A DNA stretch of 64,000 nt from Euryarchaeota archaeon UBA171 (lineage in GTDB: Archaea; Thermoplasmatota; Poseidoniia; Poseidoniales; Thalassarchaeaceae). Below, in pieces: positions 23,782-32,313 of the stretch. Within the stretch, counting starts at the first letter, position 1; every line of letters starts with the position of its first letter. The notes under the pieces were generated by a model. It did no database searches and was not told the origin of the DNA. It worked only from the letters and a program-made list of their open reading frames with translations. The stretch is from the NCBI GenBank assembly GCA_002497295.1, contig DANO01000029.1:6469-70468 (forward strand), given 5' to 3'. Made by a program: the position numbers and the translations under genes.

Positions 23782-24696
23782 TCACTGATGCAAAGTGCCA
23801 GTGTTGACCACCGGTGTTGTGTCGGTCTCAGAGCAAAGGACCACGAGTAGATTACTCACCATCGTGGCTTTCTGGACCTTATCGAGCTCGATGATGCCTT
23901 TCGTACTGAGTTGCTCCAGAGCCAATTCGACCATGCCAACGGCACCGTTCACTATCTCACGGCGTGCGGCGACGACTGCGGCAGCCTGCTGGCGTCGAAG
24001 CATGGCCTGAGCAATTTCTGTCGAGTATGCGAGATAGCTTATCCTGGCCTCCAAGACCTCAATTCCAGCCCGAGCAAGCCTTGCCTCGACAGATATCAGT
24101 AGTTCTTCTGCCACGGCATCTTGGTGGCTTGAGAGAGTGATTCCTCCGATATCCTTCTCTTCGATGGCATCATAGGGATACTTCGTTGCCATCTCACGAA
24201 GAGCGGCTTCACTCTGGATCTGCACGTAGTGATCGTAATTCTCAACCTCGAAAAGCGCCTCAGCAGCGTCGAAGACTCTCCATACGACGACTGCTGCTAT
24301 GTCTATGGGATTTGCATTGACGTCATTCACCTTGAGTTTGTTTGACTCAAAATTGTTTATTCTAAGAGATATCTTCGTCTTCTGGTATAGCGGATTGAGG
24401 AAGAATTGGAAACCCTCGTTCTTCAATGTGGCTGAGTATTTCCCGAAGAATTGAGCTACGACTGCCTCGTTTGGATTGACTATCACGTAGCTGTTGAACA
24501 TAACGAACCATAGAGGGACGGTGAATATTTGGATTATTACTGTTAATGGCCCCAGGAGAATCGGAAGAATGAGATTGACCAGACCAAGTGCGAGGTGCAT
24601 TAGCAATCCTAGGAATCCGTTTATCGTGTAACCATCTATGTCATGATAAGTTGGTTCATTTTTACTTAGCTTGATTGATTCGGGCTTCTCCGCCAT
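23782..24696 (-). CDS. SPFH/band-7 domain membrane protein
   Basis: The 304-residue protein has one or two N-terminal membrane segments (about 28-68), then a band-7 domain: NPNEAVVAQFFGKY, a strand-rich core, and RLARAGIEVLEARISYLAYSTEIAQAML before the helical, alanine-rich MLRRQQAAAVVAARREIVNGA. The family forms large membrane rings or microdomains. It lies upstream of, and co-directional with, the ribbon-helix-helix and PI-PLC-like genes. The 129-nt gap before its start is AT-rich and shared with the divergent transaldolase gene. Confidence 0.88.
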   Translation of the reverse strand: MAEKPESIKLSKNEPTYHDIDGYTINGFLGLLMHLALGLVNLILPILLGPLTVIIQIFTVPLWFVMFNSYVIVNPNEAVVAQFFGKYSATLKNEGFQFFLNPLYQKTKISLRINNFESNKLKVNDVNANPIDIAAVVVWRVFDAAEALFEVENYDHYVQIQSEAALREMATKYPYDAIEEKDIGGITLSSHQDAVAEELLISVEARLARAGIEVLEARISYLAYSTEIAQAMLRRQQAAAVVAARREIVNGAVGMVELALEQLSTKGIIELDKVQKATMVSNLLVVLCSETDTTPVVNTGTLHQ

Positions 24697-24825
24697 AATT
24701 GTTTGACAGGATATCAGACATATAATGATAGCATAAATGTCGATTTAATTCTTCATTATTTATCCTAAAGCAACCATAATGTTAGTTTCCGAAAGAATGA
24801 GGTGTTATTCCGATTTGGGAGTTTT

Positions 24826-25488
24826 ATGGAGCTAATTCTGGATTCTGCAGTGATTGAAGAAGTCGAGGAAATTGCGTCTTGGGGCGTTCTTGATGGCGTT
24901 ACAACGAATCCGACGTTAATCAGGAGGTCAGGCGGTAATTTCGAGGAGACGATTCGTTCCATAGCAACGATATGTTCGGGGCCTATCAGCGCAGAGGTCA
25001 CAGGGATGTCATCACCAGAGATGGTGGAAGAAGCCCTCGATCTTAAATCGAAATTGCCTGAAAATGTGATCATAAAAATACCTTGCACGCCCGCGGGGCT
25101 GTCGGCTACCAGATATCTTGCAGATCGAGATATAGGCGTGAACGTTACACTCGTTTTTTCAGTTGCTCAAGCCCTACTTGCTTCTAAGGCAGGTGCTTCC
25201 TATGTGTCTCCCTTCTTGGGAAGGCTCGATGACAATGGAGGAGAGGGGTTGAGTCTAATCAAAGATATCTCAGAAACATGGAAAAATCAAGGTATAACCG
25301 GATGTAAAATTCTCGCAGCTTCGATACGATCTGTTCATCATGTCGAAATGTGTGCAAAAATCGGCGCTCACGCAGCGACTATTCCATATGCCATATTCGC
25401 CAAATTGGTCGAGCATGACTTAACGAACACAGGTCTTGAGAAATTCCTAGAGGATTGGAGAGCTGTGAAATCAGAAGGGAGAGCCTGA
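24826..25488 (+). CDS. Transaldolase of the fructose-6-phosphate aldolase (FSA/TalC) group
   Basis: The 220-residue protein starts MELILDSA and contains GVTTNPTLI (24-32), AEVTGMS and the Schiff-base lysine in VIIKIPCTPAGL (K84), then VTLVFSVAQALLASKAGASYVSPFLGRLDD. These are the marks of the short transaldolases. The ATG at 24826 follows GGGAG with a 5-nt gap and matches the family start; longer frames are rejected. It would link pentose and hexose phosphates, complementing the glpX/aldolase pair. Its stop abuts the stop of the UPF0200 gene. Confidence 0.92.
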   Translation: MELILDSAVIEEVEEIASWGVLDGVTTNPTLIRRSGGNFEETIRSIATICSGPISAEVTGMSSPEMVEEALDLKSKLPENVIIKIPCTPAGLSATRYLADRDIGVNVTLVFSVAQALLASKAGASYVSPFLGRLDDNGGEGLSLIKDISETWKNQGITGCKILAASIRSVHHVEMCAKIGAHAATIPYAIFAKLVEHDLTNTGLEKFLEDWRAVKSEGRA

Positions 25489-26034
25489 CTATTCCACTCC
25501 GATAGAATGTAGTGAATGGATGATGGACGCTGTAAAATCATCTTCTGTTCCATCATTTTTTATTGTTAGATCGGCGAGTTGCATTACCATCTCAAGCCCC
25601 CATCCCCATTCTCTAGCTTCTCTTTCGTCGAAATTACCGTCATCAGACCTCAATCTGGAATTGATCCTCTCTCTTCTATGTGATTCAGATGCCTCAACTG
25701 CAATCACAATCATTCTTGGCTGGGATGACTGTAAACGTTCTAATTCCTCGATTTGCCTGAGACCATCAATTACTACGTGATTGTGTTCCACAGCCGCTTC
25801 GATGTCATGGAGTAGGCGTTCCATCACTATCGCCGGACCGAACTCGTCTCTCATATCTTGGGAAACGGATCCGATGTTCGAAGAAGTTGGTTCAAGATTC
25901 CTAGAAGCGACTTCAGAACGAACTACGTCACCTAGTGAAAGCAGCTTCCACCCCCTTTCTTCTAACACAAGGCCGACGGCAGCCTTTCCAGATCCAGGCG
26001 GCCCGGCCAATACGATGATCCTGTTCTCCGACAC
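25489..26034 (-). CDS. UPF0200-type P-loop kinase-like protein
   Basis: The 181-residue protein resembles the archaeal UPF0200 family, distantly related to dephospho-CoA and adenylate kinases: VLAGPPGSGKAAVG (8-21), LSLGDVVRSEV, VIDGLRQIEELE and SRLRSDDGNFDEREAREWGWG. The P-loop has the lysine, but the Ser or Thr expected immediately after it is Ala, which would weaken Mg-nucleotide binding. Its substrate is unknown in the family generally. Dephospho-CoA kinase activity is already accounted for by the fused gene at 5897. Confidence 0.8.
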   Translation of the reverse strand: MSENRIIVLAGPPGSGKAAVGLVLEERGWKLLSLGDVVRSEVASRNLEPTSSNIGSVSQDMRDEFGPAIVMERLLHDIEAAVEHNHVVIDGLRQIEELERLQSSQPRMIVIAVEASESHRRERINSRLRSDDGNFDEREAREWGWGLEMVMQLADLTIKNDGTEDDFTASIIHSLHSIGVE

Positions 26035-26074
26035 GTGGAGTGATTCGATAGGTCGTTATTGAGCATCGCGCCGA

Positions 26075-26902
26075 TTAACGACCCACCCATTCTGGTTCCT
26101 TTTTCGAAAGAAATGCTTCGACTCCTATTGAAGCATCTTCAGTGTCGAAGAGTGCTACAAACTCAGAACGCTCAGCCAAGATACCTTGGGACAAGGGGAG
26201 GTCCAATGCAGCCCTAATTGCTCGTTTTGCCACTTTGATCGTATAGGGGGACTTGGAAGCGATATTACGTGCTATTTCTAGTGTTGAATCCCGTAGATCT
26301 TCTGGCGGGACGACCTTGTTGACCAAGCCAATCTCCAATGCTCTCTGTGCTGAAACCATATCTCCGGTGAGTACCATCTCAATGGCGGCCCCATATCCTA
26401 CTAGACTGGTTAATCGCTGTGTTCCGCCACCTCCTGGGATTAGTCCGAGATTAATCTCTGGCTGCCCAAATTTTGCTCGGGTCGAGGCGATCCTCATATC
26501 GCATGAGAGGGCTAGTTCGGTTCCACCTCCGAGTGCAAAACCGTCGACCATTGCGATCGTTGGTTTAGAAAGATTCCAGACGCCCTCCCAAGCATTTCTC
26601 TCAAAAAAAGGACGGACATCTTCAGAACTTTGACCGGAGAACTCAGTTATATCCGCTCCTGCTGCAAAGGCAACGGGCTTAGGTCGGTCTGCATTCTTTT
26701 CAGGTTCAGTACCAGCAATTACTACCACTCTGGTTGAATCATCGGATTCAGCGCGCTCACAGAGGCCTATGAGCTCCTCGTGCATATCGCGATTGAGCGC
26801 ATTTAGACGATTAGGACGGTTGAGCGACCATATCTCGATATGGCCTCCCTCTGGAAAGGATGGAGTTTCAATCCTGTCTACAGTCACGAGGTGTCCGGTC
26901 AT
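26075..26902 (-). CDS. Enoyl-CoA hydratase
   Basis: This 275-residue crotonase-fold protein has AAGADITEFSG, GGGTELALSCDMRIA with the first catalytic Glu, and GQPEINLGLIPGGGGTQRL with the second Glu, so it should be a true enoyl-CoA hydratase. The length matches short-chain hydratases. It is co-directional with the UPF0200 gene 40 nt downstream. It is the third crotonase-fold gene in this window and the most conventional of them. Confidence 0.93.
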   Translation of the reverse strand: MTGHLVTVDRIETPSFPEGGHIEIWSLNRPNRLNALNRDMHEELIGLCERAESDDSTRVVVIAGTEPEKNADRPKPVAFAAGADITEFSGQSSEDVRPFFERNAWEGVWNLSKPTIAMVDGFALGGGTELALSCDMRIASTRAKFGQPEINLGLIPGGGGTQRLTSLVGYGAAIEMVLTGDMVSAQRALEIGLVNKVVPPEDLRDSTLEIARNIASKSPYTIKVAKRAIRAALDLPLSQGILAERSEFVALFDTEDASIGVEAFLSKKEPEWVGR

Positions 26903-26950
26903 GGCTCTACGTGAGGTTACTTGCTGTTCAACCTCACCACTCTAGTTGGC

Positions 26951-27751
26951 TCACATAGAGGGCGGAGGCGGAGGCGGCATATCCGGTGGCGGAGGCGGAA
27001 TATTGGAGTCTGAGTTTGGATCTTTATGTTCAGTGTCATCTCCCATTGTTTCTCCATTCATAGTTGATCTTGATGAGTTGAAAGCAATTCTTCTGGTTAT
27101 CCTAAGGACTCTCCTATCATCGATTCGAACAAGACTTGAGGCACTAGCCCCCTCTTCTCGTTCGCCATCCCTGTATTCGAGAATCTGTAACTCATGCTGA
27201 GTGCCCTCAATCAATTCATGCAATCCTTCGCCATCCTCGGTACTAGTCCATTGACGTAATCGCTTATTGCGAATGGGTGCCAATGAAATACGACGTTCGC
27301 GAGCGATTCTCTCTCTGATTTCCGTGCGACGTTCGCGTCTATTTTCAACGAATTGCTCAACTTCATCTTCAAATTCCATCTGAGCATCACTCGAAACAGT
27401 GTATTTCTCAGCAATCTTTGCTGAGTCTTTCGTTGATTCTGGACTTGTATTGTTGACAACGGGCGTATCCTCCAGGGGGACTGGGGCTGCAGGTGATTCA
27501 GGAGCCTGTGGTTCTGATGAGTCGCTCTTGATTTCAATCGCGCTCGCTACAGGTACGGCTTTGATTGCTGCAATTGGTGCAATAATCTTCGGAGCGGGTC
27601 TTCCTGTGAACATGAGTATCGATAGCAGTGCTAGCAAGGTAGTGGCTCCTGCCAAACGAGCAATTGGAGTCACCGCCCCTTGTAAAATCAAAAATGCGGG
27701 CGTTCCCAGTAGAAACATCGACCAGACGATGAGCCTCGAGACTGACACCAT
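26951..27751 (-). CDS. Unknown membrane protein with a polyproline tail
   Basis: I recognise no family. The 266-residue protein has two N-terminal membrane helices (about 5-28 and 33-49), a low-complexity Ala/Pro/Ser-rich linker (about 55-105), a charged region rich in Arg and Glu (about 125-185), and a C-terminal tail of proline runs interrupted by Asp and Met. The tail could bind a partner or be a flexible spacer. It is 27 nt downstream of the RdgB gene and so belongs to the bud32-rdgB transcript. Confidence 0.6.
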   Translation of the reverse strand: MVSVSRLIVWSMFLLGTPAFLILQGAVTPIARLAGATTLLALLSILMFTGRPAPKIIAPIAAIKAVPVASAIEIKSDSSEPQAPESPAAPVPLEDTPVVNNTSPESTKDSAKIAEKYTVSSDAQMEFEDEVEQFVENRRERRTEIRERIARERRISLAPIRNKRLRQWTSTEDGEGLHELIEGTQHELQILEYRDGEREEGASASSLVRIDDRRVLRITRRIAFNSSRSTMNGETMGDDTEHKDPNSDSNIPPPPPDMPPPPPPSM

Positions 27752-27778
27752 ATGGGGGGCGGTTGATGTCGCCTGACT

Positions 27779-28387
27779 TCACATTGACGGAAAGTTGAGT
27801 TTCTCAACCATCATCTTCAGGGCCATTGTCCTATGAGACAGAGCGGTCTTTTCTAACAAAGTCATTTCTGAGAATGTCCGGTCATCGCCTGCTTCGGGAA
27901 TGAATATTGGATCGTATCCAAAACCAGAATCTCCTCTCGATTCTAACGATATTCTTCCCTTGCAGTGTCCTTGTACCGAGTGAATCCTTTCTCCGTCCCA
28001 GAATGAAATTGAAGAGATATATCGTGCTGATTTATCTTTACTTTCTTCGAGCAACTTTACTATTCCCTCGTTGCCGACTGTAGAATGAACATAAGAGGAA
28101 TAGACTCCCGGGAATCCCCCAAGTGCATCGATGAATAGCCCGGAATCCTCCACCATAAGCCAGTTGCCATTCAGCTCATCTTCTACCGAATCTAATACTT
28201 GCATTATTTTCGAATGTGCAATCTGGGCGCAATTTTCCCCTTGTGGCTCTACCACGGAAATACTGGAAGAAATATCTTTCAGAGATCTTATTTTGATTTG
28301 TAGTTCAGACATAACTTGCGAGGCTTCGTCTAACTTGTGTTCGTTACCAGTATGAAAGAATATGAGTTCTGGTTTTTCCCTATGCAT
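27779..28387 (-). CDS. rdgB: XTP/dITP diphosphatase (RdgB/HAM1)
   Basis: The 202-residue protein has FHTGNEHKLDEA (10-21), VEDSGLFIDALGGFPGVYS with the metal-binding Asp, a short FWDGERI segment and GFGYDPIFIPEAGDDRTFSEM. These are the standard HAM1 signatures for removing inosine and xanthosine triphosphates. The start overlaps the bud32 stop by 8 nt, indicating translational coupling. A Bud32-RdgB neighbourhood recurs in archaea and is consistent with a housekeeping unit. Confidence 0.93.
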   Translation of the reverse strand: MHREKPELIFFHTGNEHKLDEASQVMSELQIKIRSLKDISSSISVVEPQGENCAQIAHSKIMQVLDSVEDELNGNWLMVEDSGLFIDALGGFPGVYSSYVHSTVGNEGIVKLLEESKDKSARYISSISFWDGERIHSVQGHCKGRISLESRGDSGFGYDPIFIPEAGDDRTFSEMTLLEKTALSHRTMALKMMVEKLNFPSM

Positions 28388-29033
28388 GGTATCTCACCCT
28401 CCCTCGTATGGCCTCAAATCGATCTACAACTGCACGTGCATCGAAATTATCCGATTTTGAGTTATCGAGATAGCCCTTCAGAACTCTTTCCATAGATTCT
28501 GGCCTATCGACATGATGTGCGGAAAGACATTCGTGAAGAGAATGCAGATCGAGACCGAAATGTTCCATCTCGGCCACTAGACGGCCAAGACCATAGTCGA
28601 TCAGAATCAAGTCATCGTCAGACCATATGGCATTCAACGTGGTTACATCGCCATGCGATATGCCAGTTGAATGGATTTTCCGAATAGCCTGGCCTAGTTT
28701 ATACTCGACTTGATGATCAGAATCCTCTCGGAGAACTTGAGCAAGACTCCGTCCTTCTACCCTACTCATCATTATCCATCCCTCTGCTGGGTCAATTCCA
28801 AATAAAATCGGAGATTTGACTCCATTTTCACAGAGGCGGACAAGAATCCTAGCTTCGGCGAATATCCTTTGGCGAGAAAGATTCCGTTCGAGGGCGGGGT
28901 GCCGGTATCCTCTTGGAATTCTTCGCTTTAGTACGGCATCTCTTCCGATCCACGTGCCTGAAATGACCTCAGCTTCAGCACCAAGATGAATAGTTTCTAG
29001 GGCAACCCATGGCAGCCACTCGTCCCCGGCCAT
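28380..29033 (-). CDS. bud32: Kae1-associated atypical kinase Bud32
   Basis: The 217-residue protein is a small RIO-like kinase: LGAEAEVISG at the glycine loop, the Lys in AVLKRRIPRGYRHP, catalytic loop HGDVTTLNAIW and metal-binding IDYGLG (in place of DFG), ending in a short basic tail. It is part of the KEOPS complex making t6A in tRNA. Kae1 is often fused or adjacent in archaea but is not here. The start at 29033 abuts the first possible start of nadA, leaving no room for a leader, so a downstream start in one of the genes is likely. Confidence 0.92.
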   Translation of the reverse strand: MAGDEWLPWVALETIHLGAEAEVISGTWIGRDAVLKRRIPRGYRHPALERNLSRQRIFAEARILVRLCENGVKSPILFGIDPAEGWIMMSRVEGRSLAQVLREDSDHQVEYKLGQAIRKIHSTGISHGDVTTLNAIWSDDDLILIDYGLGRLVAEMEHFGLDLHSLHECLSAHHVDRPESMERVLKGYLDNSKSDNFDARAVVDRFEAIRGRVRYHA

Positions 29034-29090
29034 ATGGGTTCCACATTAGATGGCTTGAAAGGTATTGCAGTCAGAAGGAGTTCTGTCGAC

Positions 29091-30179
29091 ATGGTCCTGA
29101 AATTACCGCCATTGCCCCAGAGAAAAGATCTGGTTCATCCTATATCGATGAATAATGACGAGTTGGAGATTGAGGCACATAGGCTGATGGAACGCATAGG
29201 GCAAAAAATGAGATGGAGTCTTGACGCCTGTCGAACAATCGCGCCGTTAACATTGAAAATCAATCATCTAAAGAAAGAGAAGGACGTGATTCTGATTGCA
29301 CATACGTATCAAACACCAGACATTGTCTATGGGGTTGCAGATGCTGTTGGAGATAGCTACACACTCTCGAAAATAGCCAGAGATGCCCCTCAATCAATCA
29401 TACTGTTCTCGAGTGTACGATTCATGGCAGAGACGGCCAAAATCCTCAGTCCTGATAAGACGGTTCTCCATCCATCTCCAGAAGCTGGTTGTTCGCTATC
29501 AGAAGGAATCAATGCAGATGATGTTCGCAAGCTTAGAGCACTGCATCCAGGCGTACCCGTGGCTTGTTACATCAATACAACTGCAGCTGTTAAAGCTGAG
29601 TGTGATGTTTGTGTCACCAGCAGCAATTATCTTTCAATTGCAGAAAATCTTCCTGGTGATGAGTTAATTTTCGTTCCAGACAGGCTCATGGGCCAACATC
29701 TGAGGACCCATCTTGAGGGGAAGAAGACCGTGTATCTGCATGAGGCGGATTGCGAAGTTCATGCAGCATTCAACACGACTAGCATCCAACGTCAGAGAAG
29801 AGAGGCGCGGAAGAGGGGGATTGAGTTGCGAGTGCTGGCCCATCCAGAATGTGATGCCGATGTGCTGGCTGCAAGTGATTTTGTTGGGAGTTCGGAGAGG
29901 ATACTTATCGAAGCAAAGCGAATTGCATCCGAAGAGGAGGCTGCAGTGATGATGATTACCGAATGCGGCACAGCAGAGCGAGCCATGGCTGAATCAGAAA
30001 AGCCAATTGAACTGATGGGTACTTGTTCAATGTGCAGACACATGAAGAGAACTCATCTGGAAGACATCCTACAAGCTATTGAATCTCCAAGAGGGGATCA
30101 AATCATTGAGATAGGGGACGATGTAATAGGTAGAGCTCGAGACTGTCTCAATCAAATGTTTGAACTTGCTGAATCTTGA
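29091..30179 (+). CDS. nadA: Quinolinate synthase NadA
   Basis: The protein has the three NadA-type repeats and the [4Fe-4S] ligand positions: Cys in PEAGCSLSEG, Cys in CDVCVTSSN and Cys in CSMCRHMKRT. HTYQTPD and VGDSYTLSK mark the substrate site. It condenses iminoaspartate and dihydroxyacetone phosphate into quinolinate for NAD. The ATG at 29091 follows AGGAG and is preferred; an ATG at 29034 would abut the bud32 start and one at 29148 is also possible. Its 3' end overlaps the PAP2 gene by 28 nt. Confidence 0.93.
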   Translation: MVLKLPPLPQRKDLVHPISMNNDELEIEAHRLMERIGQKMRWSLDACRTIAPLTLKINHLKKEKDVILIAHTYQTPDIVYGVADAVGDSYTLSKIARDAPQSIILFSSVRFMAETAKILSPDKTVLHPSPEAGCSLSEGINADDVRKLRALHPGVPVACYINTTAAVKAECDVCVTSSNYLSIAENLPGDELIFVPDRLMGQHLRTHLEGKKTVYLHEADCEVHAAFNTTSIQRQRREARKRGIELRVLAHPECDADVLAASDFVGSSERILIEAKRIASEEEAAVMMITECGTAERAMAESEKPIELMGTCSMCRHMKRTHLEDILQAIESPRGDQIIEIGDDVIGRARDCLNQMFELAES

Positions 30180-32257
30180 GAGTGTTTGCTCTCTGATGCT
30201 GCTTGGACGGTCCAGACCATTAGAAGTGGAGCGAGTATCACCACTGCAGCTTGGAGGAGTATGGATGAATATGGCTCAAATGGATCTTCTAAATTGTATA
30301 CTTCCAGTATAGTGTTTCCATCCTCATCAGTGACAAGCCATGCAGCGCCGATAGAAACAATTCTTGGATCTTCGTGAAATGCCTCTGAACCACTTGTAAG
30401 TGAAATCAAAATCTTTTCACTTCTGTCGTAGAGATATACATCATTTAAGTTGCTATCAGTATCTTGATTGTTTGGATCGAAGGCTGTGATTTGAGTGAAA
30501 ACTATCCTATCATCTGTCATATGTGGGCTCCATGCATCCCAAGCTGGTTCTGATATAATGGCAGAATTTCCAACTACTCTATCGACGAGGACAACGCGTC
30601 GTATCTGACCGACATCCACGACTACTGCAATGGATGTTCCATCCGCTGATATCTCAGTGATTGTCCCGTTAACTGGGTCAACGAAGATTTCTGCATCTAT
30701 TAGTCCAGATTCTATTTCATCACTAGCAGAGGCATTGACGAAGATGTTCTGTCTTGTCTCCGACGATACTGAGAATATGCCTAACTTTGGGCCATCTGTT
30801 CCATTGATTGCCCATATTACTGTATCACCATACGCTGCAAGTGCGGTTGCGCCAGCCGCCTCCGGTATCTTCGCAAGTTCTAATCCTGAAGGGTACAGAA
30901 TCGATATTCCCTCGTTGTTCAGTAAGGCAGCATAAGAAGTGCCATCCACCATTGTACCAATCGCAAGCTCCTGTATTCTCATTTCCACATCGTTCCTATA
31001 TTGTGGTGAAATCGTACCGAAGGAAGTATCGATTGCGAACCAGTCGAATCTGAAACCTGCATAAATTGCCATCTTATCTTCGGATATTTCGACAGACGGG
31101 GTAATTGCCCATGGAGCACCTCCAACCACGAATGACTCAGATGTGCTTAGGTTCCATGCTGTGATCGTGGGTGTCTCATCGGGTGTTTCATTGACTGCGA
31201 TCATCCACTCGCCCTCTCCTGTTGCCTCTGATGGGAATTCGACGCCCTCCAAGGGGAATGATTGGTGTGTGGCATCATAGACGAGTATGGTCGTCGTCAG
31301 GAAGAGGACTGCGACTATGGCAGCCGAAGTCTGCTTCCTGGAAGCCTGTCGATAAGGCCTCAAAGCTCTTGAAATAATTCTTCTTGCCTTCTTCAAAGCC
31401 AGTTTCGGATTATCTATCAATAGAGCAAATCGTCTTCCTATCAAGCGTTCATCAAAGGCTCCCCAGACGCCTTTTCTGGTTTTATCTGCGAGGGCTACTG
31501 CAAGATGCGCAATTATTACGCCCCCGAGTATATCTGCAATCCAATGGATGCCAAGGTACACGATTGTGAAGCTTGTTACGAGGATGAACGCGCCGAGTAG
31601 TTTCGTAAATCTGTTCCACCTCCCATCATCATCCCATCGGATAAAAGCCAGCCAGATGGCAACGGGCATTCCAACATGGAGGCTTGGCATCCCATTGGTA
31701 AACGGATCAATGCCTGCGAACCAGTTCCTAATCTCCGGAGTTAAGTCGTAGGCCAATGTTTCCATGCCGGGTATGACATCACCTGTGACTCGCACGTTTA
31801 GGAAGAGATAGAATGGCACAGCTAAGATGTAGACATAGAAAATTGTCAGTGATACCCTATCTGCCATGTATCTGTCATCAGCGTAAATGGGATAAATGAA
31901 AGATGAGAACATTGCAGTCATATATCCCATTACATAGAAGTGAGTGAGTCCCACAGTGAGGAATTTCGACTGAAAGGCATCCTGAACCCAGAGAACAACA
32001 TCGCCCTCGATAGCATAGATATACGGGGTAATTTCGATTCTTGTGCTAGCCATAAGAGCCCTATCTATTTGGTCAAGCGGGTCTTTCCAAAGATACACGG
32101 AGAAGACGATGATCATGTGGAACCAATATCTTCGGAACATGTCCACGTAAGCACTCCATGAGTGGCGAATGAATCTCGGTCTAAGCAACGGCATCAATGC
32201 GATGCTACAGAGTATTGCTGCAGTAACCCAAGTGAGATAGATGCCCGTCTGCGCCAT
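30152..32257 (-). CDS. PAP2-family membrane phosphatase with a C-terminal extracytoplasmic repeat domain
   Basis: From the ATG at 32257 the protein has 701 residues. The first 300 form a multi-helix membrane domain with GMPSLHVGMP (189-198) and GIHWIADILGG (236-246), the two conserved His motifs of PAP2/inositol-phosphoceramide-synthase-like enzymes that act on lipid phosphates. After a further helix near 315-335 come about 330 strand-rich residues resembling a beta-propeller, then a final helix near the C-terminus. The combination is unusual. A GTG at 32284 is an alternative start. Confidence 0.75.
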   Translation of the reverse strand: MAQTGIYLTWVTAAILCSIALMPLLRPRFIRHSWSAYVDMFRRYWFHMIIVFSVYLWKDPLDQIDRALMASTRIEITPYIYAIEGDVVLWVQDAFQSKFLTVGLTHFYVMGYMTAMFSSFIYPIYADDRYMADRVSLTIFYVYILAVPFYLFLNVRVTGDVIPGMETLAYDLTPEIRNWFAGIDPFTNGMPSLHVGMPVAIWLAFIRWDDDGRWNRFTKLLGAFILVTSFTIVYLGIHWIADILGGVIIAHLAVALADKTRKGVWGAFDERLIGRRFALLIDNPKLALKKARRIISRALRPYRQASRKQTSAAIVAVLFLTTTILVYDATHQSFPLEGVEFPSEATGEGEWMIAVNETPDETPTITAWNLSTSESFVVGGAPWAITPSVEISEDKMAIYAGFRFDWFAIDTSFGTISPQYRNDVEMRIQELAIGTMVDGTSYAALLNNEGISILYPSGLELAKIPEAAGATALAAYGDTVIWAINGTDGPKLGIFSVSSETRQNIFVNASASDEIESGLIDAEIFVDPVNGTITEISADGTSIAVVVDVGQIRRVVLVDRVVGNSAIISEPAWDAWSPHMTDDRIVFTQITAFDPNNQDTDSNLNDVYLYDRSEKILISLTSGSEAFHEDPRIVSIGAAWLVTDEDGNTILEVYNLEDPFEPYSSILLQAAVVILAPLLMVWTVQAASESKHSQDSASSNI

Positions 32258-32313
32258 GTTACGAGCCTGTGTGCCCGTGTCCACATCATGAATGGAACCC
32301 CTGTGAGGAGGTT

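Noticed and set aside
28380..29033. Expected Kae1 fusion or neighbour for Bud32
   Set aside because: No Kae1 motif is encoded in or next to this gene; the upstream gene is nadA on the other strand.
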